64,000 bases of DNA from the NCBI RefSeq assembly GCF_002386345.1, contig NZ_CP023507.1, positions 310,001 through 374,000 on the forward strand, given 5' to 3'. Shown here piece by piece: positions 27,596 through 35,797 of this stretch. Numbering within the stretch: the first letter of the stretch is position 1; the number at the start of each line of letters is the position of its first letter. The position numbers were made by a program, and so were the translations under genes. The notes under the pieces were generated by a model. That model made no database searches and had not been told where the DNA came from. It saw nothing but the letters and a program-made list of their open reading frames with translations. This DNA is from Streptococcus oralis. Lineage in GTDB: Bacteria; Bacillota; Bacilli; Lactobacillales; Streptococcaceae.

Positions 27596-27611
27596 TGCCC
27601 CCTACAGGGAT
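27596..27611 (-). other. Truncated tRNA-Lys(CTT) 3' end (16 bp)
   Basis: TGCCCCCTACAGGGAT is exactly the 3' acceptor and part of the T arm of the intact tRNA-Lys at 31694 and then diverges. With the preceding terminator it is a left-over of a tRNA module, or the att-type scar an integrase leaves at a tRNA 3' end. Confidence 0.8.
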
Positions 27612-28147
27612 TTGGAAAGGACTTTCATATTGAGAGCAATTAAAAATATTGAAATATAAGTGATTTTAGGTATTTTCAATGTCATGATTTAAAAATGGGA
27701 CAAAAGTGGGGCAAAAACCATACAGATTCTAAACTGTATGGTTCTTTTTTTATCTAACCAAGAAAGGTTAAAACTTATTAAAACAAATGCAATCAACTGT
27801 TGAAAACTTTTTAGTCCGTGTAATATAAAAACAAGTAAAAAGTTGAACTATAGGGAATATTGTGTCATAATAGGTAATAGATGAATAATTAATAGATTGG
27901 AAATAATGCTTTCTTACCTTAACAAGTTGAATTGGTTATACATTTTTTCGTCGCAATTGTGTCTATCTCTCGAGTTTAGCTAGTTTTTATAAGCTCTGGT
28001 TTCTAATCAATATAACAAATTTTAGAAGTGCATAAGACAAGATGGTGACATTATTACAGTCATTTCTAGTCACCATATGTTGCTGGCACAGGCTGTTTGT
28101 AGTGTTGGCTATTTACTAGTCAGTTTAATCGGAGTGTTTAATTTTTA
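27612..28147. other. Intergenic with mobile-element and ltrA remnants
   Basis: Contains a terminator hairpin (ACCATACAG/CTGTATGGT plus T run, 27717-27750), preceded by AAAATGGGACAAAAGTGGGG, a string like the last codons of tyrosine integrases. At 27771-27850 there is a degenerate copy of the 3' end of ltrA. From 28077 a 24-codon frame (MLLAQAVCSVGYLLVSLIGV...) looks like the tail of a lost membrane protein. No intact gene. Confidence 0.55.
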
Positions 28148-28165
28148 TTGTTGAAAGGTTTTTAT

Positions 28166-29455
28166 ATGGCGAAAATTCTATCTTTAGGTCTGACAGGTAA
28201 GAAATTACTTGCTCAGGGGTTCTTGTTTGTTCTGCTAGGTCTCATCTTGATGGTCACGGGGACTTGGTTGCCAGTAAAGGTTATTCGCCTGGTTCTGTTT
28301 TTAGCTTGGATAGCAACGGTCTTAGATTTAGTATTACGTATTTTCAAAAAAAGCCAGTCAACGGATACCTTGGGAGTTGCACTGGTTAAATTGTTAGTGC
28401 TGGGATATTTGCTTGGCTCCAATCTTGCGACTGATATACCGATTTATGTTCTGGCTCTTGTGATTGGAGTTTATCAGATTTTTAGGGCCACGATTAATCT
28501 TGTCACCTATGTTCTCTACCGTAAAAATAATATTCGACCTCGTTTTCGTCTCTTACTAGATGGTATTCTACTAGTTTTTCTTGGTGGAGCTAGTCTTTTG
28601 TCCTCTACGGGAAATTCTGTCTTTCAACTCTTTGTTTTAGGGGCTTATTTTTTCCTTTATGGTCTGTCCAATATCCGTGACGGTTTCTTATTTGAAGGGG
28701 AAATTGGGAAAAACCATCTCAAACGTCGCATTAGAATTAGCTTACCTATTGTCCTAGCCGCTCTCATCCCTGCAAGAACTTTAGCAAAAATTAACAAATT
28801 TATGCTGGAAAATGCTGATGAGGAAGAAGATATCCATCTTGGAATAGTGAAGTCTGGTAAGACAGCAGAGCTAGAAATTTTTGTTCATACAGCTGAGACC
28901 TCCCTGTTTTCGGCAATTGGTCATGTGGATATCTGCTATCAAGGCCGTGTTATTTCTTATGGCAACTATGATCCGTCTTCTGAGACCTTATTTGGCATGG
29001 TAGGAGATGGTGTCTTATATTTCTGTGATCGTGACAAGTACATTGACCTATGTAAACGTGAGAGTCAAAAAACGCTTTTTGGTTATGGGATAGATTTGAC
29101 GCCTGAAATGGAAAAAGCAGTTCAGAAAAAGTTGGCTGAATTGAAACAACTGACGATTCCATGGGAGCCAAGTGCAGATAAAATCATGACAGGTGATGGT
29201 AAGGAAGACTACACCTACGCTTATAAAATCAGACATGAGACAGATGGGGAACTTTATAAATTTATCAAATCTAAGTTTAAATCCTACTTTGTCTTATCTA
29301 CAAACTGTGTGCTCTTGGCTGATACCATAGTCGGTCAGGCTGGCACCGATATCCTCTCACCCAAAGGATTTATCGCACCAGGAACTTACCAAGCTTACCT
29401 TGACCGAGAGTTTGAAAAACCAAATAGTATAGTCGTATCTAAACATGTTTATTAA
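28166..29455 (+). CDS. DUF308/HdeD-like membrane domain fused to a papain-like (NlpC/P60-type) domain
   Basis: 429 residues from the ATG at 28166 (GAAAGG ribosome-binding site; the upstream TTG has none). The first 210 residues hold about six membrane helices in HdeD style. The last 210 form a soluble domain with IHLGIVKSGKTAELEIFVH, GHVDICYQGRVISYGNYDP and STNCVLLADTIVGQAG. A His in GHVDI and a downstream Cys in TNCV fit a circularly permuted papain fold (YiiX/LRAT-like). Possible cell-wall or lipid amidase at the membrane; not proven. The next gene starts 9 bp later. Confidence 0.65.
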   Translation: MAKILSLGLTGKKLLAQGFLFVLLGLILMVTGTWLPVKVIRLVLFLAWIATVLDLVLRIFKKSQSTDTLGVALVKLLVLGYLLGSNLATDIPIYVLALVIGVYQIFRATINLVTYVLYRKNNIRPRFRLLLDGILLVFLGGASLLSSTGNSVFQLFVLGAYFFLYGLSNIRDGFLFEGEIGKNHLKRRIRISLPIVLAALIPARTLAKINKFMLENADEEEDIHLGIVKSGKTAELEIFVHTAETSLFSAIGHVDICYQGRVISYGNYDPSSETLFGMVGDGVLYFCDRDKYIDLCKRESQKTLFGYGIDLTPEMEKAVQKKLAELKQLTIPWEPSADKIMTGDGKEDYTYAYKIRHETDGELYKFIKSKFKSYFVLSTNCVLLADTIVGQAGTDILSPKGFIAPGTYQAYLDREFEKPNSIVVSKHVY

Positions 29456-29464
29456 GGAGAATTT

Positions 29465-30552
29465 ATGAATTTAGTAAAAAATACACCCCATTAATACTTT
29501 TTATAGGGCTGGTTACTCTTGTAATTCTGAATGCATCAAGCTTTATATCAGGGGCAGTATCTCTCTTTGAAGTAACTTCTACCTTGATTTATGGTGCTGT
29601 CATTGCTTTTGTGCTCAATGTTCCCATGAAAAAAATTGAAGAATTCCTAGTTAAAATGAAGGTAAAGGCAGGGTTGCGCCGTCCGATTGCTATGGTGCTT
29701 GTTTTCCTATCTCTTATCTTAATCGTGATCTGTCTTTTGGTTTTGGTGCTTCCAACCCTTGCTCAGACTATTAGTCAGCTGGGAGCAGTCCTTTCAACAG
29801 TCCTGACTCAACTTGGGAAATTGCTAGACAGCTCGGAATTTGTAACCAAAGACATGCTGTCAACTATCGTATCAGGAATTCAGGGACAGTCTAGCTCTAT
29901 TAGTCAAGCTTTGATAACCTTCTTATCCGGTCTGACTAGTAATATAGGAAATATTTTTTCAAGTATAATGAATGCCTTTCTGATTATAGTATTTACCTTT
30001 TTATTTTTATCCAGTAAGGAACATCTGGCAGCGATGACGAGTCGACTTCTAAAAGTTTTTCTTCCAGAGAAGGTGGTGATAAAGTTGACTTACATTGGAC
30101 AAGTAGCACTAGAGACTTATGACCAATTTTTGATGATTCAGCTGATTGAAGCAGTTATCATAGGAGTTATGATAGCGGTTGGTTACAGCGTGTTTGGGAT
30201 ACCCTATGGGGTAATGACAGGTATATTTGCAGGAGTGCTATCGTTCATTCCTTATGTAGGGCCTATGATTGCTTGTGTTGTGGGAGCGATTTTTATCTTC
30301 ACAGTGAGTCCTACTCAAGCCTTACTTTCTCTTCTTCTATATCAAGTTATACAGCTGATTGAAGGAAACCTTATTTATCCTAGAGTTGTAGGTCAATCTA
30401 TTGGTTTGCCAGCTATTTTCACGCTTGCGGCTGCTAGTATTGGAGGCAATCTCTTTGGCTTACTTGGGATGATATTCTTTACACCGATATTTGCTGTTAT
30501 CTATCGATTGGTTAAGGAATTTGTCGTTGCAAAGGAAAATCAGCTAGATTAA
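29465..30552 (+). pseudogene. AI-2E family transporter, frameshifted at codon 2
   Basis: A good ribosome-binding site (AAGGAGAATTT) and ATG at 29465 lead into a frame that stops after nine codons. The long frame just 3' of the ATG reads FSKKYTPLILFIGLVTLVIL and continues without break to 30552 as a typical AI-2E/PerM-like permease (about eight helices; VLSFIPYVGPMIACV and QLIEGNLIYPRVVGQSIGLPA motifs). One missing base in ATGAA(A)TTT explains it. A downstream TTG at 29584 could start a protein lacking the first helix. Family: efflux or sodium-coupled transport, substrate uncertain. Confidence 0.7.
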
Positions 30553-30649
30553 GAAAAACTAAATTTAATAAGATATACTGAGAAGAGAGTGAGAGATTCT
30601 CTTCTCTTTTATTTTTAAATACTTTTCTACAAAAAGCTATTAGACGTTA

Positions 30650-30680
30650 AAAAAAGCCTTGGTTTCAAGGCTTATTTCTG
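30650..30680. terminator. Terminator hairpin of module B'
   Basis: AAAAAAAGCCTTGG...CAAGGCTT, same design as at 27551 and 31650, in front of a tRNA-Lys-like gene. Confidence 0.65.
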
Positions 30681-30690
30681 TTGATTTAGA

Positions 30691-30763
30691 TGCCCCCTGC
30701 AGGGCTCGAACCTGCGCCCCATAGCTTAAGAGTCTACTGCTCTACCAACTGAGCTAAGGAAGC
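30691..30763 (-). tRNA. tRNA-Lys(CTT), diverged copy
   Basis: 73 nt folding as a tRNA: acceptor GCTTCCT/AGGGGGC (two G-U pairs), D arm GCTC...GAGC, anticodon loop CTCTTAA with CTT, T arm GCAGGTTCGAGCCCTGC. Compared with the copy at 31694 the anticodon stem has a 31-39 A-G mismatch. CCA is not encoded. It may be a decaying duplicate. It stands directly upstream of repeat copy B. Confidence 0.8.
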
Positions 30764-30767
30764 AACA

Positions 30768-31646
30768 GAAAAAGCTGAGAATGTAACTTCCCAGCTATTT
30801 TAATATGCCCAAAATGGCAGCTAGATTATTTACGAAAGGCATCAAGGATATAGGTGAAACCAACAATTAAAAATGCAAAGGCAACGACATAAACGACAAA
30901 GACACTTGTAGCTACTGGATTGAACAAAATCACTAGACCTAGTAAAAATGCAAGCAACGCTATCCACATGATATGGTTGCCAATAATAGGGAAAATCAAT
31001 CCTAGACGATTGCCTTTAAAGAAAGCAATAATGGCTTCTACAATTAACCAAATTCCTACAATGGTCGGAATGACGACCGGCAGGGTCACAAAGCCATAAG
31101 CAACGAGGTAAAGAGCTAAGAGAAGACTAACAAATCCTTGGAAAAGATAAACAGGTGAGCGAAGCTCTTTTGGTGCAGAGAAATAGCCTAAAATAGCTGC
31201 TATAGAAGAAACCAGTAAACCAAATGCAATCCACCAGCTGTAAGCAACAAGATTAGCTACTGGGTCTGTAAATAGAAAGAGTGCTAAAAGGACAAAAACA
31301 ACTCCTGCAAGGAATAGCAGTAAACGATTAGAAAATTTCATTTCAATACCCCCTATATAGTATAGTATAGTTTGATAATAAAAATATTATACACCTTTTT
31401 AGAGGAAATATCAATAAACAAAATGGAAAATTTGGAAGTTTCAGTCTGATTTATGAAAAGAAAATCAGTTTTTATTATTTTGAAAATAAAAAGAGAAGAT
31501 AAAATTTGTCTTCTCTACATGAAAATATTGTATGGAATCAAAGCAAAAGTAACTGGCTTTACACTATTTGTAAAGATGTAATTTGATTCAAAAAGAAAAG
31601 ATAGATTTAAAATGTGGGACAAATGATGGGGTAAATCAGTTATAGA
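30768..31646. repeat. 879-bp direct repeat, copy B
   Basis: Identical to 26668-27546. Flanked on the left by the diverged tRNA-Lys and on the right by terminator plus intact tRNA-Lys. Confidence 0.93.
30826..31341 (-). CDS. HdeD/DUF308 family membrane protein, copy B
   Basis: 171 residues, identical in sequence to copy A (26726), six membrane helices. Located downstream of 6S RNA and tRNA-Lys on the same strand but separated by the terminator at 31650. This copy has the better preserved surroundings (intact tRNA-Lys module), so it is probably the ancestral position; copy A would be the newcomer. Function unknown beyond the DUF308 family. Confidence 0.85.
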   Translation of the reverse strand: MKFSNRLLLFLAGVVFVLLALFLFTDPVANLVAYSWWIAFGLLVSSIAAILGYFSAPKELRSPVYLFQGFVSLLLALYLVAYGFVTLPVVIPTIVGIWLIVEAIIAFFKGNRLGLIFPIIGNHIMWIALLAFLLGLVILFNPVATSVFVVYVVAFAFLIVGFTYILDAFRK

Positions 31647-31649
31647 TAA

Positions 31650-31680
31650 GCAAAAAAGCCTTGGAACTCAAGGCTTTTTC
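31650..31680. terminator. Terminator of 6S RNA/tRNA-Lys transcript
   Basis: AAAAAAGCCTTGG...TCAAGGCTTTTT immediately 3' of the intact tRNA-Lys on the minus strand. Confidence 0.8.
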
Positions 31681-31693
31681 CTGTTGATTTAGA

Positions 31694-31766
31694 TGCCCCC
31701 TACAGGGATCGAACCTGTGACCCACGGATTAAGAGTCCGCTGCTCTGCCAGCTGAGCTAAGGAGGC
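31694..31766 (-). tRNA. tRNA-Lys(CTT)
   Basis: 73 nt, well-paired cloverleaf: acceptor GCCTCCT/AGGGGGC, D arm GCTC/GAGC, anticodon stem GCGGA/TCCGT with loop CTCTTAA (anticodon CTT), T arm ACAGG TTCGATC CCTGT. CCA not encoded. It begins only about 9 nt after the 3' end of 6S RNA, so the two are probably one transcript and RNase P would create the tRNA 5' end. Confidence 0.93.
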
Positions 31767-31775
31767 AAAGAAAAA

Positions 31776-31967
31776 AGCTGTATTGGTGCCGAAACTTCAC
31801 GGTTTGTATTGAACCCGCGCAATTAAGCAGGTGGGCAACTCGCTCTAACTGAAGCTGTTTCCGTGTGAGACGGCCTACATGCTGTTAGAAGACTTTTGTT
31901 TCCCTAATAATACAAAAAATAGTCGGTCAACACTTAAGTGTGAAGTCGTACACCACAGCGTTTCTAT
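31776..31967 (-). ncRNA. ssrS: 6S RNA
   Basis: About 190 nt that fold into one long rod with a central bubble, as 6S RNA does. Ends GCUGU-GGUG and CACC-AAU-ACAGC pair; next CUUCAC with GUGAAG; then GUGUUGA with UCAAUAC; after the open bubble, UCUAAC with GUUAGA and an inner hairpin closing over GGCCGU/ACGG. 6S RNA mimics an open promoter and binds SigA RNA polymerase in stationary phase. Promoter at 31974-32001. Called from structure and size, not from a database match. Confidence 0.75.
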
Positions 31968-31973
31968 GTTTAT

Positions 31974-32001
31974 ATGATACCACTTTTTCAAAAAAAATCA
32001 A
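31974..32001 (-). promoter_or_regulatory. Promoter of 6S RNA
   Basis: Minus-strand TTGATT (31996-32001), 16-nt spacer, extended -10 TGGTATCAT (31974-31979 for TATCAT). The start point would be about 31967. Confidence 0.65.
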
Positions 32002-32030
32002 GAGGAAAGTGCAATTTTTTGAAAAGGATT

Positions 32031-33302
32031 TCAGATTTTTCGCAAACGGTCGATAGCTTCCTTTCTTTGAGCCAAGGCCCGTTCGTACTTGCCAGTATCT
32101 TCTGGAGAGAAGTAGTGATGATCTCGAATTTTTTCTGGCAAGTAATCTTGTTTGACCCAGTGTCCAGGATAGTTGTGCGGATAGAGATAGTTTTGCGCAT
32201 TCCCTAGTTCCTTGCTTCCACTGTAGTGGCCATCGCGCAGGTGTCGAGGGATAGGCAAATGCCCTGATGTTTTGAGATCAGCAAGGGCCTTGTCCATGGC
32301 CACATAGGCTGAGTTGGATTTTGGAGAGAGGGCCAAATCAATCACGACATTGGCAATGAGAATGCGAGCTTCTGGAAAGCCAATCTTTTGAGCAGCATCT
32401 AGAGCAGTTACGGTATGAATCTGAGCTTCAGGATTGGCCAAACCGATATCTTCATAAGCAATAACAGTCAAGCGACGAGCGAGACTAGGCAGATCCCCAG
32501 CCTCAATCAAGCGGGCCGCGTAGTGGAGACTGGCATCAACATCCGAGCCACGGATGGACTTTTGCAGTGCTGAAAGGACATCGTAGTGACCGTCCCCATC
32601 CTTATCCATGGTAATGTAACTCCTCTGCAGGCTGTTTTCCATGATATCAAGAGTGATATGACGGATGCCCTTGTCATTTTCGGGAGTAGAAAGAACAGCC
32701 AAGTCAAGTGAGTTGAAGGCAGAGCGAAGATCTCCGTTTGTAGAAGTTGCGATGAAATCCAGAGCCTCCTCATCTAGCTCAACTGGGAAATCAAAACCAC
32801 GCTCAGGGTCGGTTAGAGCAATTTGAATCGCCTCTTTAACATCTTGATTAGACAAGGGTTCTAACTCAAAAATCTGAACACGGCTACGAATGGCTGGAGT
32901 TACAGAAAAGAAAGGATTTTCAGTCGTCGCACCAATCATGATGATCAGACCACTTTCCAAGAGGGGAAGTAGAAAGTCTTGCTTGGTTTTATCTAGTCGG
33001 TGAATCTCGTCCAGTAGCAGAACTAGTCCACCAGAAAATTTAGCCTCTTCAGCGATTTCTTGCAGTCGTTTCTTACTATCAACAGTCGCATTAAAGGTCC
33101 GAAAGGCATACTTGGTGGTTCCAGCGATGGCTGAGGCGATACTGGTCTTGCCGATTCCTGGAGGTCCGTAGAGAATCATGGAGGACAGACGATTGGCTTC
33201 CACCATGCGACGGATAATTTTTCCAGGTCCGACCAGATGCTCCTGACCGATGACCTGGTCTATGGTTTTTGGGCGCATGCGAAGCGCGAGATTGTCTGGC
33301 AT
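32031..33302 (-). CDS. rarA: Replication-associated recombination protein A (AAA+ ATPase)
   Basis: 423 residues from the ATG at 33302 (MPDNLALRMRP); an ATG six codons upstream lacks the spacing that AGAAAGGACT gives to this one. AAA+ motifs: Walker A GPPGIGKTS (about 46-54), Walker B LLLDEIHRL, sensor 1 IGATTENPFFSV, arginine finger SRVQIF, then the RarA/MgsA C-terminal tetramerisation region (DVLSALQKSIRGSDVDASLHY). Works at stalled replication forks. Convergent on nothing: its 3' end lies just before the 6S promoter. Confidence 0.94.
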   Translation of the reverse strand: MPDNLALRMRPKTIDQVIGQEHLVGPGKIIRRMVEANRLSSMILYGPPGIGKTSIASAIAGTTKYAFRTFNATVDSKKRLQEIAEEAKFSGGLVLLLDEIHRLDKTKQDFLLPLLESGLIIMIGATTENPFFSVTPAIRSRVQIFELEPLSNQDVKEAIQIALTDPERGFDFPVELDEEALDFIATSTNGDLRSAFNSLDLAVLSTPENDKGIRHITLDIMENSLQRSYITMDKDGDGHYDVLSALQKSIRGSDVDASLHYAARLIEAGDLPSLARRLTVIAYEDIGLANPEAQIHTVTALDAAQKIGFPEARILIANVVIDLALSPKSNSAYVAMDKALADLKTSGHLPIPRHLRDGHYSGSKELGNAQNYLYPHNYPGHWVKQDYLPEKIRDHHYFSPEDTGKYERALAQRKEAIDRLRKI

Positions 33303-33417
33303 AGCAGTCCTTTCTAACATGGATTTTCTGATGTATATGTGGTAAGATGGTAGTATCTATTTTAGCATATTTCCGAGCAATCGGGGCGATTAAAGAATCG
33401 CATAGAAAGAGGACAAA

Positions 33418-33888
33418 ATGGCAACATACGGATTTTTAGATGTTTTACAGGAAGAGTTGGACAAGAACTTTCCCTTTGACTATGAGATTAGCTGGGATAA
33501 GCGCAACCACGCGGTTGAAGTGAGTTTTCTTCTAGAAGCGCAAAATGCTGCTGGTGTAGAGATGGTGGATGAGGACGGAGAAGTTTCGTCAGACGACATT
33601 CTCTTTGAAGAAGCGGTACTCTTTTACAACCCTGCTAAGTCAACTGTCAATGAGGAAGACTATTTGACAGTTATACCTTATCTGCCAAAGAAAGGATTTT
33701 CTCGTGAATTTTTAAACTATTTTGCTCTATTCCTCAAAGACACTGCAGAGGTTGGGCTGGATACGCTCATGGACTTTTTGGAAGACTCAGAAGCAGAAGA
33801 GTTCGTCATGGAATGGAACCAAGAAGTCTTTGAAGAAGGGAAAGTCGGCTTGGAAGAAGGAGAGTTTTATCCTTATCCGAGATACTAG
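33418..33888 (+). CDS. DUF3013 family protein
   Basis: 156 residues, very acidic, starting ATYGFLDVLQEELDKNFPFDYEISWDKRNHAVEVSF. Matches the streptococcal/lactococcal DUF3013 family of conserved soluble proteins of unknown function. Ribosome-binding site AAGAGGA. First gene of a long plus-strand run leading to prmA, rsmE and pepF; its constant position next to rarA in mitis-group genomes supports a housekeeping role. Confidence 0.8.
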   Translation: MATYGFLDVLQEELDKNFPFDYEISWDKRNHAVEVSFLLEAQNAAGVEMVDEDGEVSSDDILFEEAVLFYNPAKSTVNEEDYLTVIPYLPKKGFSREFLNYFALFLKDTAEVGLDTLMDFLEDSEAEEFVMEWNQEVFEEGKVGLEEGEFYPYPRY

Positions 33889-33907
33889 AGACTAGGGGAG
33901 AAAGTAT

Positions 33908-34969
33908 ATGAAGAAAATAGGCTTGTCTTTTATTTCTGGTCTGTCCTTTGTTTTTTTGATGCTAGGATTTGTTTTTGGGACGATTGCCTTTAAAGAGTTA
34001 GATTTTTCTTTAGTCTTTATTCCAGGCTATCTATTTACTTTTCTCAGCATTTATCTGATATTTATCCTTCATGAGCTAGGTCATGCATTTTGTGGTTACC
34101 TGACAGGCTATCGCCTGGTGGCTTTTGGATTAGGAAACTTTCTTTTGACCAAAAAGTCAGGCAAGTTTCATCTGAGTCGAACAGCCGTTCTGAAAAATGT
34201 TGGTGCTCAGTATATTGGATTAAAAGAAGATGAAAGTGATCAAAGAATCATCCTGATGCTTGCAGGAGGCTTGATGGTTCATCTTGGTTTGATTTTATTG
34301 GCCCTATTGTATGGAATTTTGACAGCTAACTGGTATTTTGCAGCTACTTGGATTTGTCTAAATCTATCTTTTCTTCTCATCAATGCTAAGCCAGTTGGGA
34401 TTACCGATGGAGCAAAAATTTGGGAATTGCTACAACATCCTGAAAATACCAAATACGCCTACCTGGTGTTGAGGCATTCTGCCCAGACCTTGCTAGCTCC
34501 TCAAGAATATGATTTGAAAGACTTTATCATGCCTGTTGATGAGAATGCGAGAGGGAGTTTTGCAGAAAGTGTTCTAATTTTTCAGGGACTGGTTTTCATA
34601 TTCGATAATCAGATAGAGGCTGCCAAAAAACACTTTCAGTCTTTATTAGATAAAACAGATAATCCAATGTCTCAAACTCTTTCCCAATTATACCTTCTTC
34701 ACATTGCCTTGCTAGAAGGAGATCATGAAAAAGCGGAGCAATATGCATGTAATCGAGGAGTCAAAGCCTTCTTATCTCTAAAAATGACAGATACACAGAT
34801 CATTCAAGCCTGTTATCAATTTCTGGTAAAGAAAGATATGGATCAGACTGACAAGGCTATAAAGATTGCTAGAAAAAACATGAGGACCAGCCGTTTGGTG
34901 CGAGACGAGAAACGTTATTATGAAAACTGGTTAGCAGAGTTAGAGGAAGAATTAGCCGAAGGAGTCTGA
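33908..34969 (+). CDS. Site-2-protease-like (M50 family) membrane metallopeptidase
   Basis: 353 residues. About five membrane helices in the first 180 residues with the zinc motif HELGH (about residue 55) in LHELGHAFCGYLTGY and the third-ligand motif NAKPVGITDGAKIW (N-x-x-P...DG, about 165-175), which together define M50 intramembrane proteases. The C-terminal 170 residues are soluble and TPR-like (AKKHFQSLLDKTDNPMSQTLSQLYLLHIALLEGDHEKAEQY). Substrate unknown. Good AGGGGAGAAAG ribosome-binding site; one base after its stop starts the Nudix gene. Confidence 0.75.
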   Translation: MKKIGLSFISGLSFVFLMLGFVFGTIAFKELDFSLVFIPGYLFTFLSIYLIFILHELGHAFCGYLTGYRLVAFGLGNFLLTKKSGKFHLSRTAVLKNVGAQYIGLKEDESDQRIILMLAGGLMVHLGLILLALLYGILTANWYFAATWICLNLSFLLINAKPVGITDGAKIWELLQHPENTKYAYLVLRHSAQTLLAPQEYDLKDFIMPVDENARGSFAESVLIFQGLVFIFDNQIEAAKKHFQSLLDKTDNPMSQTLSQLYLLHIALLEGDHEKAEQYACNRGVKAFLSLKMTDTQIIQACYQFLVKKDMDQTDKAIKIARKNMRTSRLVRDEKRYYENWLAELEEELAEGV

Positions 34970-34970
34970 T

Positions 34971-35399
34971 ATGGAAATAGAAATTTCTGATTTTACAGGT
35001 TGCAAAATTGCCCTCTTTTGTGAGGATAGGATTTTAACTATCTTGCGTGATGATAAGGCAAGCATTCCTTGGCCCAATATGTGGGAATTGCCAGGTGGCG
35101 GACGAGAGGGTGATGAAAGTCCTTTTGAGTGCGCGGCGCGCGAAGTTTACGAAGAATTAGGAATTCATCTGACTGAAGATTGCCTGCTTTGGGGTAAGGT
35201 GTATCCAAGTATGCTTTTTGAGGGGAAGGAATCCGTCTTTCTAGTTGGTAAGTTAACGCAGGAACAGTTTGACAAGATTGTCTTTGGTGATGAAGGGCAG
35301 GGCTACAAACTGATGAGCGTTGAGGAGTTTCTTGGCTCAGATAAGGTTGTACCCCAGTTGCAGGATAGGGTGAGGGATTATATGGAGGAAATAAAATGA
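34971..35399 (+). CDS. Nudix hydrolase
   Basis: 142 residues with a full Nudix box GGGREGDESPFECAAREVYEELGI (about residues 42-65: G-x5-E-x7-REVYEEL-G). Nudix enzymes remove nucleoside diphosphate derivatives; MutT-like sanitising or another substrate is possible. Its frame starts right after the M50 gene and its stop overlaps the next ATG by 4 bp, so it is translated as part of the operon. Confidence 0.88.
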   Translation: MEIEISDFTGCKIALFCEDRILTILRDDKASIPWPNMWELPGGGREGDESPFECAAREVYEELGIHLTEDCLLWGKVYPSMLFEGKESVFLVGKLTQEQFDKIVFGDEGQGYKLMSVEEFLGSDKVVPQLQDRVRDYMEEIK

Positions 35400-35797
35400 T
35401 TTTTGCAATTGCAACAACGACGTTAAACAAGGAAGTTAAACGCAAACTAAAAACAGGACAATATTCTAGAGAAGAAGCTACATTCATCTATTTGGAATAT
35501 TTAAAGTTAAAGAAGCAGAGAGAGAGTGGTATGAAAGTAGCTGGGATTTCTATGGCTGTTATCTGGGGGCTGCTGTATGTTCTGTCTTTACAAGGTGAGA
35601 ATAATCAAACACTTTCATTTTCAGAATATTTTTTGTTTCTGATACTGTTTGAAGGAATTGTTCTATTTGTTTATTATCTTACGTTTGGTATTTTTAAACA
35701 GCAGATTCATAGCGCAATGAAAGAACACTACACAGATGTGATTGAGGAATTCAAGAAAAATAAGGAAGATTCAAAATGGAAACATGGCAAGAGTTAA
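35396..35797 (+). CDS. Hypothetical two-helix membrane protein
   Basis: 133 residues. A charged N-terminal helix region ([34 protein letters not shown]), two membrane helices (about 47-63 and 78-98) and a basic tail. Not a family I can name. Start ATG overlaps the Nudix stop and its stop overlaps the prmA start by 22 bp, so it is clearly expressed with its neighbours. Confidence 0.7.
   Translation: MIFAIATTTLNKEVKRKLKTGQYSREEATFIYLEYLKLKKQRESGMKVAGISMAVIWGLLYVLSLQGENNQTLSFSEYFLFLILFEGIVLFVYYLTFGIFKQQIHSAMKEHYTDVIEEFKKNKEDSKWKHGKS

Noticed and set aside
31776..31967. tmRNA as an alternative for the structured RNA
   Set aside because: Too short, no tRNA-Ala-like end and no tag reading frame; the long rod with a central bubble fits 6S RNA.
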